Below are positions 30,060-38,214 of a stretch of 64,000 nucleotides of DNA, one piece after another. The stretch's first letter is position 1; each line of letters begins with the position of its first letter. Location: contig NZ_CANMIO010000006.1 of the NCBI RefSeq assembly GCF_947497935.1, forward strand, positions 232,941 to 296,940, written 5' to 3'. The notes beneath the pieces are model-generated. The model ran no database searches. It had not been told where the DNA came from and saw only the letters and a program-made list of their open reading frames with translations. Source of the stretch: an uncultured Shewanella sp. GTDB taxonomy: Bacteria; Pseudomonadota; Gammaproteobacteria; Enterobacterales; Shewanellaceae. Position numbers and translations under genes: made by a program.

Positions 30060-30656
30060 TTAATTTAATTTTTTAGCTAATTCGATGAATTTACTGACCC
30101 ACATTGAACCATTAGCTTCAGGTGTAGCTGGGTCTATCTCGTAAGTTTCTTGGCTGGTTGTACAAATTACTTGCTCCCTCCCATTCCAGATAAGAAATGA
30201 CTCTCCTAGTGAAGGATGATCCATTACGAGTAACCGAGATTTTTTATGGTCAAAACTATCGTCAAATAGCTCTATAAGATGCTCTTTAAAAGGTTGGTGA
30301 ACAGTGTAGTTTTCTGGCTGGTCTAGTTCGCAGACGCAATCAAGCAGATCAGTTCTGTGCTTCCAAATAAGCACAGTTAAAGAGTCAAACCCTTTGATAT
30401 CTTCAACGAGTAAATTAAGATCTGATTGTGCAGTGTTTATAGTTTCCTCATCGGAGTCATATAGATGATGTTCAGCAAAGTGTTTTAAGTCCTCAAGGAT
30501 GTCTTCAAAACCATCTAAATTGAATGGTTCTGGATTAGGACAATATAGACTAAGCGCCTCGTGTACCTCTTCTACAGCTCCAAGTTGAGCCAAGAACTCT
30601 ATTGTTTTAATCCGTTTATTTTTATTTGCAGCCTGTTGCTGAGTGTTGTTTTTCAT
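30060..30656 (-). CDS. Hypothetical island protein (198 aa) with structured leader
   Basis: Starts MKNNTQQQAANKNKRI; ATG 30656 was chosen because GGAG lies 8 nt upstream (the longer frame from 30671 would place that GGAG inside the coding sequence). Acidic cytosolic protein, no membrane segment. The C-terminal stretch REQVICTTSQETYEIDPATPEANG loosely resembles KRPLCIDKKTYDIDYFVDLPTEG in the next gene upstream, so the two may be distant paralogues. Its 5' region is a structured leader shared with that gene. Function unknown. Confidence 0.6.
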   Translation of the reverse strand: MKNNTQQQAANKNKRIKTIEFLAQLGAVEEVHEALSLYCPNPEPFNLDGFEDILEDLKHFAEHHLYDSDEETINTAQSDLNLLVEDIKGFDSLTVLIWKHRTDLLDCVCELDQPENYTVHQPFKEHLIELFDDSFDHKKSRLLVMDHPSLGESFLIWNGREQVICTTSQETYEIDPATPEANGSMWVSKFIELAKKLN

Positions 30657-30683
30657 TATTTTTATCTCCATTTATTTCGTAGT

Positions 30684-30853
30684 GGTTCCACCGAATTCGA
30701 AGCGCACGAATCCTGTCTGGTGAATCCAGATTTAGTTTTTAATCAAAACTTGGTATTAAAGCCGTAAGTGATTAATTACATGTATTGCGATTAATCCGTC
30801 ACTTACAAGAATGATTTGTACGTTGTTTTATTTAGTTCATAGCCATCCCCTCC
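30684..30853 (-). ncRNA. Structured 5' leader A (uORF plus paired stems)
   Basis: In minus orientation the leader starts with GGAGG and a four-codon uORF (M-A-M-N, 30846-30832). An inverted repeat GTAAGTGA/TCACTTAC (30806-30799 with 30771-30764) follows. Next is an outer stem GGATTCACC (30727-30719) with GGTGGAACC (30692-30684), enclosing hairpin GGATTCG/CGAATTC with a 7 nt loop (30713-30693). A competing hairpin TCTGG/CCAGA overlaps the left arm. Leader B has the same plan with a compensatory C-G to G-C change in the outer stem, which supports selection for RNA structure. Confidence 0.55.
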
Positions 30854-30910
30854 ATTCCTTAATTGTGCGACTAAATTAGCAGAGTTATTTCATATTGAAA
30901 TAAGGTGTAG

Positions 30911-31327
30911 TTAGTACCAATCGGCCATATGTAGCTGTTCAAGCTGATCATCGACAATGAAAACCTTGAAAGGACAGAAGAGGAGCTTTAAGCCTTCTGT
31001 CGGCAAATCAACAAAGTAGTCGATATCATAAGTTTTCTTGTCAATGCATAGGGGGCGCTTTCCAGTCGTTATCAACTCTACTTCACCGCAGTCTGTGCAG
31101 GCGTCAAAGAGTAGGTTTTCATGACAATATTCAGGGGAACTAGCGATACAACTAAGAACTTCTTGTCTGCTAAAAGAGCCTAGTCGATCTGACAGCCTGT
31201 TTAGGAAATGTCCGAAGTGGGTTAAATGTTTACGATCGTTTTCAATGTCATTGTTTGATGACACATAGAAGATTTTTTCTTGGTTGTTAGTGTCTTTAGT
31301 TGACATTGCTGCTGTTTTTTTCATCAT
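30911..31327 (-). CDS. Hypothetical island protein (138 aa), first gene of the operon
   Basis: Starts MMKKTAAMST with AAGGAAAC upstream. It contains a Cys pair in FDACTDCGEVEL and further single Cys residues (SCIASS, LCIDKK, LLFCPF), so a small metal-binding site is possible but not shown. No membrane segment. Preceded by leader B, and possibly a distant paralogue of the 198 aa protein. Function unknown. Confidence 0.6.
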   Translation of the reverse strand: MMKKTAAMSTKDTNNQEKIFYVSSNNDIENDRKHLTHFGHFLNRLSDRLGSFSRQEVLSCIASSPEYCHENLLFDACTDCGEVELITTGKRPLCIDKKTYDIDYFVDLPTEGLKLLFCPFKVFIVDDQLEQLHMADWY

Positions 31328-31355
31328 TTTGTTTCCTTAGTAATTAATTTTTAGT

Positions 31356-31533
31356 GGCTTCAGCGAATTCGAAGCGCACGAATCCTGTCTGCTGAATCCA
31401 GACTCAATTTTTTGTATACCTTAAATTTTGGGTGCAAGAAGCCGTAAATCATTTAGAAAATGACTTTCAATAACTCACTTACGAGGTTAGCTGTTATCTA
31501 GCTTGAGTTTGAATGGTTCATAGTTATCTCCTG
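31356..31533 (-). ncRNA. Structured 5' leader B (uORF plus paired stems)
   Basis: In minus orientation AGGAG precedes a seven-codon uORF (M-N-H-S-N-S-S, 31521-31498). A weaker GTAAGT/ATTTAC-type stem follows. Then comes the outer stem GGATTCAGC (31399-31391) with GCTGAAGCC (31364-31356), enclosing the same GGATTCG/CGAATTC hairpin as leader A. The hairpin GTCTG/CAGAC overlaps the left arm and would compete with the outer stem. A 39 nt block is identical to leader A except for the covarying base. Confidence 0.55.
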
Positions 31534-31859
31534 TTTTTTTATTCTGGCTGAAGAGTAGGTGACCAGAATCAATGTCTAGTTCCACACCTCCAATATTCTT
31601 TCGTTTCTAACTGGCTAAACATAGCGATACTTACTTTTAAATTGATATTTAGTTTGTTACGGATATCAACTAATCCATGCAAATAGATTATCAAGCGGAA
31701 TTGTTTTTTTCAATTAAAACAGTGATTTCGAGCTTTTTTGGTTCGTTTTGGTTTTTTGTTGCTTATTCTGCTCTCGGCGACTTGAATCTAGTTTTTTATA
31801 TGGTTTACTGAAAGTAGCTAGTGTGATTTTTCGCTAGTGTCACTCATTGGATTAATCAT
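31534..31859. other. Divergent gap upstream of leader B and the ArdC-like gene
   Basis: 326 bp of AT-rich sequence with no convincing gene. It must hold the promoters for the minus-strand operon and for the ArdC-like gene. Confidence 0.4.
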
Positions 31860-33734
31860 ATGGAGAACAAAAAAGGTACGAGTGTTCAAGCACTCATTAA
31901 AAACAAGTTTCTAGAGTCCCAATCTGGTATTAAGTCAGTAAAGCAACTCGATTATTATTTGAATCGAGGACGAACAGTAAATGACAAACTAACTAAAAAG
32001 AAATTTAAGCAGTTCCTCAGTCTGCACAAATTCACTCATATACTAAAGAAAGCTGAATCTGATGAAGGGATTGATGCCAGCTCTAAAAGCATTTCTGAAG
32101 TAAAAGCACAACTTGAAGCTATTGAGGTGTTACCACCTAAGGCTAATAAGAATCAAGTGGTGCTTGATCAAGTGTTGGATATCTACAGAAAGTTTATTGA
32201 GAGTGGCGATGACTACAAGTTTAAAAAGCCGTGGATAGAACAGGTGTTAGCTAATCCTATAAATGGAAAAACAGGTGAGTATTACAAAGGATCTAACGAG
32301 CTGCTTTTATCTTTGTTGCAAAGTGAGCAGGGGCTAGATTTGCCATTTTATCTAAATCAGTCAAACATCGAACAACTTGGACTTGAAGTGCCTGAACATG
32401 CAATTGCAGTGTGTCAAAAAGTAGTAGAGCTTTATGTTAATGATACTTTGGATGGTAATAATCCTGATAAGTGGATATCAGCGAAGAAGTATAAAAAGCT
32501 GGATAGCAAAGACCAGGAAAATTACCGCCAACAGAAGATCCTTAAGCAGTTCGACCTTTACCATCATTCTCAGTTTCAAAATGCCTTGCGTGATAATGAG
32601 GTATATCGAGGTTGGATCGAAAATTATAAAGAGACCAAACTTCTGAAAAAGCTTGGTGAGTGCCTTACGGATGAAGAGAGACAGAGACTGTTTGAACCTA
32701 AGGTTTATGCGGCTAAATGTATTATTGACGCAAGTCGTAAAGCGATGGGGATTGATTTAATTGAGCATCCTACTAGCTGTCATTACAGCCCTTCAAAAGA
32801 TCAAATCGCAATGGTATCTGAACAAAACTTCAAGACTGATCATCCAGCTCTAGTTTATACAGGCGTTTATTGTCATGAATTATCGCACTCTACGGGAGCA
32901 GTATCTCGCCTCAACAGACCTTTAGTTAACAGTCTAGGTAATGAAGCAAGAACCCCAAAAAATATAGGTTTTGAAGAATTAATTGCCGAGAGCGGTAGTT
33001 TAATGATTCTTAAAAAACTAAATCTACCAAGTGTAACAGATAGTCAAAGTGCTGCTTATATCGCTGGTTGGCTCAAAACTCAAAAGGAGAGTGGTAACAA
33101 GGACTTTTTAAGTATCGCTTGTCATCAAGGGGCTAATGCTGCTGAGTTTATTCTCACTAAAGCTAAAGAGTATCAAGTGAAGCTTGTCGAGAACTTGGAT
33201 ATTGATAATTTCAGAATAAGCTGCTTAAGCAAAGGCTATAGCAATGTTGATACTGATACGCTGTTCATTGCTGATTATCTTAACAAGACGACTATGAAAG
33301 CGGTTGATGAGTTCTTAATACAGCGTTTTGACGGGGTAAATGAAGTCGAGCTACTTCTGAGTACAGGTAAGATGCTTTCAAGCTCAAAAGAGCAATTCCT
33401 GATGGATTATGACTTTGGGAAGTTTTTGACAAAGGAGCATGGCTTTACTGTGTCAGATGCTCGTCAAGCTGGTGAGATTGTTGATAAGTATTCATTGAAT
33501 GATATTTTTAGTGATGGTCTGGATGGTGAGTTTAATGATCAGACCTTGGTTAATCGATTTCATAGGCTGTACGGCAAGGACAAGCTTGCTGAGTACCTTG
33601 ATCAACTTGAAGAGAATGGTGTTCAACTGAAGGACGATTTTGATGCGGTTGAAGCTATAAGGGAGCTGACTGACAAGCACTACCTACTTGATGAGAGAGG
33701 CAAGCCAAGTTGTAAAAGAGGGTTAAAAAGGTAA
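31860..33734 (+). CDS. ArdC-like antirestriction / zincin-type protein
   Basis: 624 aa. The N-terminal third contains a stretch like the ArdC ssDNA-binding domain (KPWIEQVLANPINGKTGEYYKGSNELLL). A zinc-metallopeptidase core follows: HELSHSTG (about 340-347), then ARTPKNIGFEELIAE (third ligand Glu near 373), the usual pairing in ArdC-type proteins of plasmids and islands. ArdC proteins protect incoming DNA from host restriction. The C-terminal 200 residues are extra and unrecognised. The start has no strong RBS. The element thus carries both a restriction system and an antirestriction candidate. Confidence 0.7.
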   Translation: MENKKGTSVQALIKNKFLESQSGIKSVKQLDYYLNRGRTVNDKLTKKKFKQFLSLHKFTHILKKAESDEGIDASSKSISEVKAQLEAIEVLPPKANKNQVVLDQVLDIYRKFIESGDDYKFKKPWIEQVLANPINGKTGEYYKGSNELLLSLLQSEQGLDLPFYLNQSNIEQLGLEVPEHAIAVCQKVVELYVNDTLDGNNPDKWISAKKYKKLDSKDQENYRQQKILKQFDLYHHSQFQNALRDNEVYRGWIENYKETKLLKKLGECLTDEERQRLFEPKVYAAKCIIDASRKAMGIDLIEHPTSCHYSPSKDQIAMVSEQNFKTDHPALVYTGVYCHELSHSTGAVSRLNRPLVNSLGNEARTPKNIGFEELIAESGSLMILKKLNLPSVTDSQSAAYIAGWLKTQKESGNKDFLSIACHQGANAAEFILTKAKEYQVKLVENLDIDNFRISCLSKGYSNVDTDTLFIADYLNKTTMKAVDEFLIQRFDGVNEVELLLSTGKMLSSSKEQFLMDYDFGKFLTKEHGFTVSDARQAGEIVDKYSLNDIFSDGLDGEFNDQTLVNRFHRLYGKDKLAEYLDQLEENGVQLKDDFDAVEAIRELTDKHYLLDERGKPSCKRGLKR

Positions 33735-33828
33735 TAATCTTTACTTTTGATAGGTCGATACATTCTAGGGGCTTACCAGAAACTAAAACATTGCAGTGTT
33801 AATTAACTCTGAAAAATACTGTAAGCGG

Positions 33829-34149
33829 CTATGGTTTACGGCTTGTAGGTATAGGTGGATAAAGCTTTGCATCATAGGCTTTATTCGCTAATTGCATGAT
33901 TACTTTATCTAGCAAATCGATGATCTTAGATTGGAACTTTCTGGTTTTACTTAGCGAAGAGAACTCACTATCATCCATCTCAAAGATCTGCTGAATCTCT
34001 TCCATTAGTATTGCCTTATAAAAATGAATAAAATACTCAAGGCTAAAGTCTTGATCTTTGCCTAGCTCATTTATCCTCTCTGAATGACGTTTGTAGTGCA
34101 TTTCAATTAAATTAATAGATCTTTGGAAACTATTGCTTAGGTCTGTCAC
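33829..34149 (-). CDS. Hypothetical protein of the mobilisation operon (106 aa)
   Basis: Starts MTDLSNSFQRSINLIEMHYKRHSERI inside the end of the preceding gene (20 bp overlap), so coupled translation is likely. Predicted mostly helical, no membrane segment or known motif. Last gene downstream of the relaxase-like gene; an accessory mobilisation role is inference from position. Confidence 0.55.
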   Translation of the reverse strand: MTDLSNSFQRSINLIEMHYKRHSERINELGKDQDFSLEYFIHFYKAILMEEIQQIFEMDDSEFSSLSKTRKFQSKIIDLLDKVIMQLANKAYDAKLYPPIPTSRKP

Positions 34150-34429
34150 TGAACTTGCCTCCTGATTTGCCTGAGCCTTTGCTGTTACGTTTTTCGAACT
34201 TCATGAGTGCAAGGTTACGCTCAATTTCATCTGCATGAGGGTATTCAATCAAGCGATTAACTTCAGGGGAGTCTGGATCATCAGCGTCTGTACTTATAAG
34301 CTTTTCTAATCGCTGGATCATCATGATCACTGAAGGTTTTTCAATTAAATTGTCGATCTGAGCTAAATACCAGATCCCATTTTCAATTTGCTGGATATCC
34401 GTGGTTGGATTTTCATGTTTAGTTCTCAT
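34130..34429 (-). CDS. Hypothetical protein of the mobilisation operon (99 aa)
   Basis: Starts MRTKHENPTTDIQQIENGIWYLAQIDNL; the ATG lies within the end of the preceding 56 aa gene, with AGGAGA upstream. The basic, Gly- and Ser-rich tail (KFEKRNSKGSGKSGGKFSDRPK) is the kind seen in DNA-binding accessory proteins. It overlaps both neighbours. No family recognised. Confidence 0.6.
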   Translation of the reverse strand: MRTKHENPTTDIQQIENGIWYLAQIDNLIEKPSVIMMIQRLEKLISTDADDPDSPEVNRLIEYPHADEIERNLALMKFEKRNSKGSGKSGGKFSDRPKQ

Positions 34430-34589
34430 TATTTATTCTCCTGAACAAGTCTTTCTTGATGATGGTTGATAGCGTGTTTAATTCTGGCTCTAAGCCCTGA
34501 AAAATATTTGAGTCTGTAGTTACTTTTTCTGCTTTGACTAAACAATCCAGAGCTTGCCTTATGTATTGTATGTCTCTATTTTTATTCAT
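34419..34589 (-). CDS. 56 aa small protein of the mobilisation operon
   Basis: Frame MNKNRDIQYIRQALDCLVKA through FRRINNEN, with AAGGA 9 nt before the ATG. Its stop overlaps the start of the 99 aa gene by 11 bp, a coupling pattern also seen between the next two genes, which supports it as real. Helical and charged, no known family. Confidence 0.6.
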   Translation of the reverse strand: MNKNRDIQYIRQALDCLVKAEKVTTDSNIFQGLEPELNTLSTIIKKDLFRRINNEN

Positions 34590-34654
34590 TTAAATTATCC
34601 TTATCTAATGTAATCGTTACACAATAAAAAACTATTTCAATAGCATGATGTAAA

Positions 34655-36364
34655 TTATGGTTTGCTGATTTTGTTTGATAGTTTTGCCTTCGACTTGATG
34701 CTGTTTAGCTGCTCAAACGACTTTATATCCTCTATTAATGTCGATTTAATTTGACTAGGCAGTTTATCTATCATTTCAAGCTGAAAGAGCGTGAGAGTGG
34801 CTGTTTCTAGTGATGGATGTAGTTTCCATATATCTATAGCATCGAGCATTTTATTTTGCAGCTGAGTGGTGGCTTCTGTGATTGAATCAAGCTTTTCAGA
34901 TTGAATATCTATACTTTGATTTAACTCATTAGATTTGTCTTGCAACATGTTAAATCGTGACTGTTGACGCAGGTGAAGGGGCATATTTTCTTCGACCATT
35001 GCTACAATGTTATTGAACTCTTTTCGCTCATTTTCTTCAAGAAACCTGATACCTATATCATGATGATTAAACACTTTTTCTTGTAAATGCTGAAGAAAAC
35101 TGAGCTGGAGGATCTGGCCGCAGGCCACCATAATCTGTGGAGGTAATTTTTTGGATGCTTCTATTGATAGGAGCTCTGGAAATTGAGCAGAATAATGCAC
35201 TTGTGTCTGCTTTTTAGCAAAAGCAATGTACTGCTGTGACCAAGGAGTATTTCTGTTTGGTTTGATAAATACATGTACGTTGAGACCAGATTCCTGTTCA
35301 TCGCTCAACCCTTCGTCAGCGTGAAAAGCTGCTAGTTCAATCTTTACATCGAAATTATCACTAAAAAAATTAACACAAGCCTCAAGCAACTGTTGCTTAT
35401 CGATCTGTTTGAACCCTCCATGTCGGTGAGGAATTTTAAAGATGTACTCGGAAATTGACGTAGAGTTGAGGTGTCTGATTGCTCTGTTCGATTTTGACTC
35501 AAGTAACGATTGATGTTGTTTTCTATGATTTAGATAGTTATCAAACACTCTAAGCTTATTTTCTCGATGTTTTGGGCTTAATCCTAGTCGTGTGTACTGC
35601 TTATTTAGGTAAGCTCTCAATCTAGCAATAGAAGCACTATGTGGTTCCTTGCTCAGGTCTAAGGGTTTATTATTTGGAGATTCAAGTTTAGATATCTGCT
35701 CAACAAATTTAGCATGATCAGGATGAGTTGGAGCTAAGAGCTTTTTCAACTTACAGAAATAGCTGCTTCGATAGCGTGAATATTTGGCGAGTTCCACTTT
35801 GTGCTTTTCATCAGCCTTGTTATTAGCAGTTTTCTTAACTTCGTCAAAAAAGGATAAATATTGCTCTCTCTTTTGGACAAAATCATGATGAGATAAGTAT
35901 TTACCATCTGCATAGTAAATATTCTTATGGGACTGATTGTCTAGCCACTCTTCGCAACGATTTTTTTCTTTTCTAGAGCTATGAATTAATGATGTATTAA
36001 GTGCATTTAAACTATAATCACCGCTATTACGGTGGTTATAGTTGATGCTACTGAACCTCGCAGTTATATGTCGTTTATAGTGTGTGCCGTTCGAATGGTT
36101 GTTCTGTCTAAAAATCTTGGCAAGATCTTTACGATAAGCGAAATTGTTGAGAACACGGTTTTTTGATTTTGAAGAGGCTGCTGATTGTTGAGAAGCTTTT
36201 TTGATTAGTCTTTGAAACTCTAACCGTTCTTTTTCTGCTAGATATGCTTGTTGTTGCTCTTCAGCCGCTTTTTTTGAAGCTCGTGATTTAAGTTTGGCGA
36301 TTTCTCGCATACCACGCTCAAAATCTATCTCATTTTTGGTTTTTTTATCATTGTCGTTGTTCAT
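34655..36364 (-). CDS. Relaxase-like mobilisation protein
   Basis: 569 aa. The N terminus (1-70) is a charged coiled-coil-like segment. In the middle, AAFHADEG...GLNVHVFIKP (His348, Asp350, Glu351, His364) resembles the HxDE...HxH metal-binding motif of Mob/Pre-type (MOBV) relaxases, though the second His pair is incomplete. The C terminus has further coiled-coil character (LNQSIDIQSEKLDSITEATTQLQNK). Three small overlapping genes follow, and an inverted-repeat region that could be oriT lies directly upstream. A nicking role is inferred; it could instead be another DNA-processing protein. Confidence 0.4.
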   Translation of the reverse strand: MNNDNDKKTKNEIDFERGMREIAKLKSRASKKAAEEQQQAYLAEKERLEFQRLIKKASQQSAASSKSKNRVLNNFAYRKDLAKIFRQNNHSNGTHYKRHITARFSSINYNHRNSGDYSLNALNTSLIHSSRKEKNRCEEWLDNQSHKNIYYADGKYLSHHDFVQKREQYLSFFDEVKKTANNKADEKHKVELAKYSRYRSSYFCKLKKLLAPTHPDHAKFVEQISKLESPNNKPLDLSKEPHSASIARLRAYLNKQYTRLGLSPKHRENKLRVFDNYLNHRKQHQSLLESKSNRAIRHLNSTSISEYIFKIPHRHGGFKQIDKQQLLEACVNFFSDNFDVKIELAAFHADEGLSDEQESGLNVHVFIKPNRNTPWSQQYIAFAKKQTQVHYSAQFPELLSIEASKKLPPQIMVACGQILQLSFLQHLQEKVFNHHDIGIRFLEENERKEFNNIVAMVEENMPLHLRQQSRFNMLQDKSNELNQSIDIQSEKLDSITEATTQLQNKMLDAIDIWKLHPSLETATLTLFQLEMIDKLPSQIKSTLIEDIKSFEQLNSIKSKAKLSNKISKP

Positions 36365-36409
36365 AGTTACTCCTAGTTAATCGGCAAATTTCAATCAGAG
36401 CAACCTTTG

Positions 36410-36489
36410 TTACTTTCGTGAAAGTAAACCGAAACTTCTTCTACAAACTTGTGCGTAGAATCGAAAAACTTGTTTTTAGAGAAGAAGTT
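36410..36489. other. Inverted-repeat cluster, candidate oriT
   Basis: Directly upstream of the relaxase-like gene lie a perfect 8 bp hairpin TTACTTTC-GT-GAAAGTAA (36410-36427) and a 10 bp inverted repeat AACTTCTTCT/AGAAGAAGTT (36433-36442 with 36480-36489), with AAAAAC/GTTTTT nested inside. Clustered inverted repeats next to a relaxase gene are typical of transfer origins. The nic site is not identified. Confidence 0.4.
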
Positions 36490-36963
36490 ATATCGGGTTT
36501 CCTTTGTTAATCTCTAATATTACATACTTAAGTTTTAACATGAGTTTTATCGATTAAAAGAGCCTAAAAGAGACTGTCTGACAAAAGTCATTAGCTATTG
36601 GTTTATTTATCGTTTTTCAGATGTTTTTTGAACGGTAGAACAAAAGCATTTCAAGTAAAAAAGAAAATTATCTGGATATAACAAAGGCATAAACAGTGAA
36701 GTTTTGGTCAGTGTGAGTTGAAAATAGGCGTTAAAGTCAGAAAACCTAAAGTTGTATAACAATAATGTTGCTTATAATCATTTTTAACTATTTTTTGCAC
36801 TGAATGATTAAGTAGTATTTGCTAAGTACTTACTTTGAATTGTTTTATTAGCCTGCTTCTAAGCATCTTTGCTTTACCACAGATAAACACCACGAAGTGG
36901 TAATGCTAGTAAGTCTAATTAGCGTAGTAAACGACGATCAACCCATAGAGGAAAATCTCGTTG

Positions 36964-37002
36964 GAGAACAGCAAAATCTTGATTTTGTCCCGTAGGGTTC
37001 TC
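36964..37002 (+). other. Nested hairpin, possible structured RNA
   Basis: Outer arms GAGAAC (36964-36969) and GTTCTC (36997-37002) enclose a 7 bp hairpin CAAAATC-TT-GATTTTG. It lies 210 bp before the initiator gene, where plasmids often place control RNAs. No T run follows. Confidence 0.35.
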
Positions 37003-37120
37003 TCAGAGTTTTACGAACATTATTATTTGTAACCTAACATCGTTAAAAAATATTTACGGTTTTCTAATTGTTATTTTTTTTGCTGGTATATCAGGTGTTT
37101 GTGGGTGTTTTTTGAGGTTG

Positions 37121-37158
37121 TAGGTAACTTCAAAACCTTTTTAGGTAACTTCATAACC
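37121..37158 (+). repeat. Two iteron-like direct repeats before the initiator gene
   Basis: TAGGTAACTTCAAAACC (37121) and TAGGTAACTTCATAACC (37142) differ at one base and are 21 bp apart, two helical turns. TTGACA with a weak -10 box follows at 37162. They could be binding sites for the initiator, acting as iterons or as an autoregulatory operator. Confidence 0.5.
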
Positions 37159-37216
37159 CTATTGACAGTGGCGTATTTAGTGGTAATTTGAATAAAGGAT
37201 TACGATTAGGGTGGAC

Positions 37217-38140
37217 ATGGTGTTAGATAATAAACAGATCGGTAAGTTTAAAAAATCTCAGTTAAAAAGCAAGTTATCAGCCTATAGTAAGAACGGTTTC
37301 TTTAAGGAATCTATCAGTTGTAACCCGAATATCCTGTTGAGTATGCTAGAGAAAGAAATTTATGTGGTTACTAGTCGTGGTCAAAAAATTGAAGAGCGGG
37401 AAGATATTGTTTTAACTTGGGATAAAACATATAAAAAGAGCAATTACATTGAGCAACTGGAGTACACAGGTAAGCCATTATCTGTTGAAAAAGATTTTAT
37501 ACTTATCTCATTTTTACATGAATATGCATATACCACTCAACAACAAAAAATCTTAATTAGCGATAACGAACTATGTAAGTTAGTATTTTCTAAAGTTTGC
37601 CCTGCAAACAAAGAGCAAATAGAAGGTACTTTAAAGGCTCTTTGGAGGTGCACTTTGAGTCTGAGTATCATCGATTCCAACGATAAAGAGATATACACTG
37701 AAGGTGGGGCAATAATACAGTATTCTAAGTATCATAAAACTGAGGGAGTTTATGAAATAGATGTTCATCCATTGTTTCTTAGTCAAAATATGTTTTCCTA
37801 CAGACGCTATATAAATATGCGGTACTACAACTTACTCACATCAGCATTTGCGAAAACACTCTTTCTGTATTATGAAACCTGTAATTTCAACAACGCTATA
37901 AAAAGAAATATCAAAACCTTACGTAAAAGAGTCCAATCTAAATTGCGGATTGCTAATGTAAATCAAAAAATCCTTCATGCTCATGAACAGTTAAAGAAAG
38001 TCGGCTACCTTGATGATTACTTTGTAGATGGACGTAGAGATAACCTTGTTTATACGATAATTAAGAGTAAGTCTGAACAACAAAAAGAACGGGAGCTGGT
38101 AAAAGGTATCTTAGAAGGCGTAAAAAAGAACGGGAAATGA
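37217..38140 (+). CDS. Plasmid-type replication initiator protein (putative)
   Basis: About 307 aa starting at ATG 37217 after AGGGTGG; GTG 37211 is an alternative. It lacks helicase and nuclease motifs. The segments LILISFLHEYAYTTQQ-like (FILISFLHEYAYTTQQ), ISDNELCKLVFSKVCPANKEQIEGTL and YYNLLTSAFAKTLFLYYETCNF resemble the tandem winged-helix initiators of iteron plasmids (Rep/TrfA type) in pattern and length. The 21 bp repeats immediately upstream support this. The element may replicate transiently when excised. Confidence 0.45.
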   Translation: MVLDNKQIGKFKKSQLKSKLSAYSKNGFFKESISCNPNILLSMLEKEIYVVTSRGQKIEEREDIVLTWDKTYKKSNYIEQLEYTGKPLSVEKDFILISFLHEYAYTTQQQKILISDNELCKLVFSKVCPANKEQIEGTLKALWRCTLSLSIIDSNDKEIYTEGGAIIQYSKYHKTEGVYEIDVHPLFLSQNMFSYRRYINMRYYNLLTSAFAKTLFLYYETCNFNNAIKRNIKTLRKRVQSKLRIANVNQKILHAHEQLKKVGYLDDYFVDGRRDNLVYTIIKSKSEQQKERELVKGILEGVKKNGK

Positions 38141-38214
38141 TAAAGGGCATCTTTGAAGGCGTAGAGAGTGAGCTGCTACAGCATAGCATATCACTCCCTT
38201 TGTACTAGAATTTG

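Larger units (their letters stand above)
36490..37216. other. Non-coding region upstream of the replication initiator
   Basis: About 730 bp of very AT-rich sequence with no convincing gene. With the iteron-like pair and hairpins listed separately, it has the character of a replication origin or control region. Confidence 0.5.

Noticed and set aside
30684..31399. Leader repeats as integron attC sites
   Set aside because: No GTTRRRY/RYYYAAC core sites, no integron integrase, and both copies lie in 5' leader position in the same orientation.
36964..37002. Nested hairpin as part of a retron
   Set aside because: No reverse transcriptase is encoded anywhere in the window.
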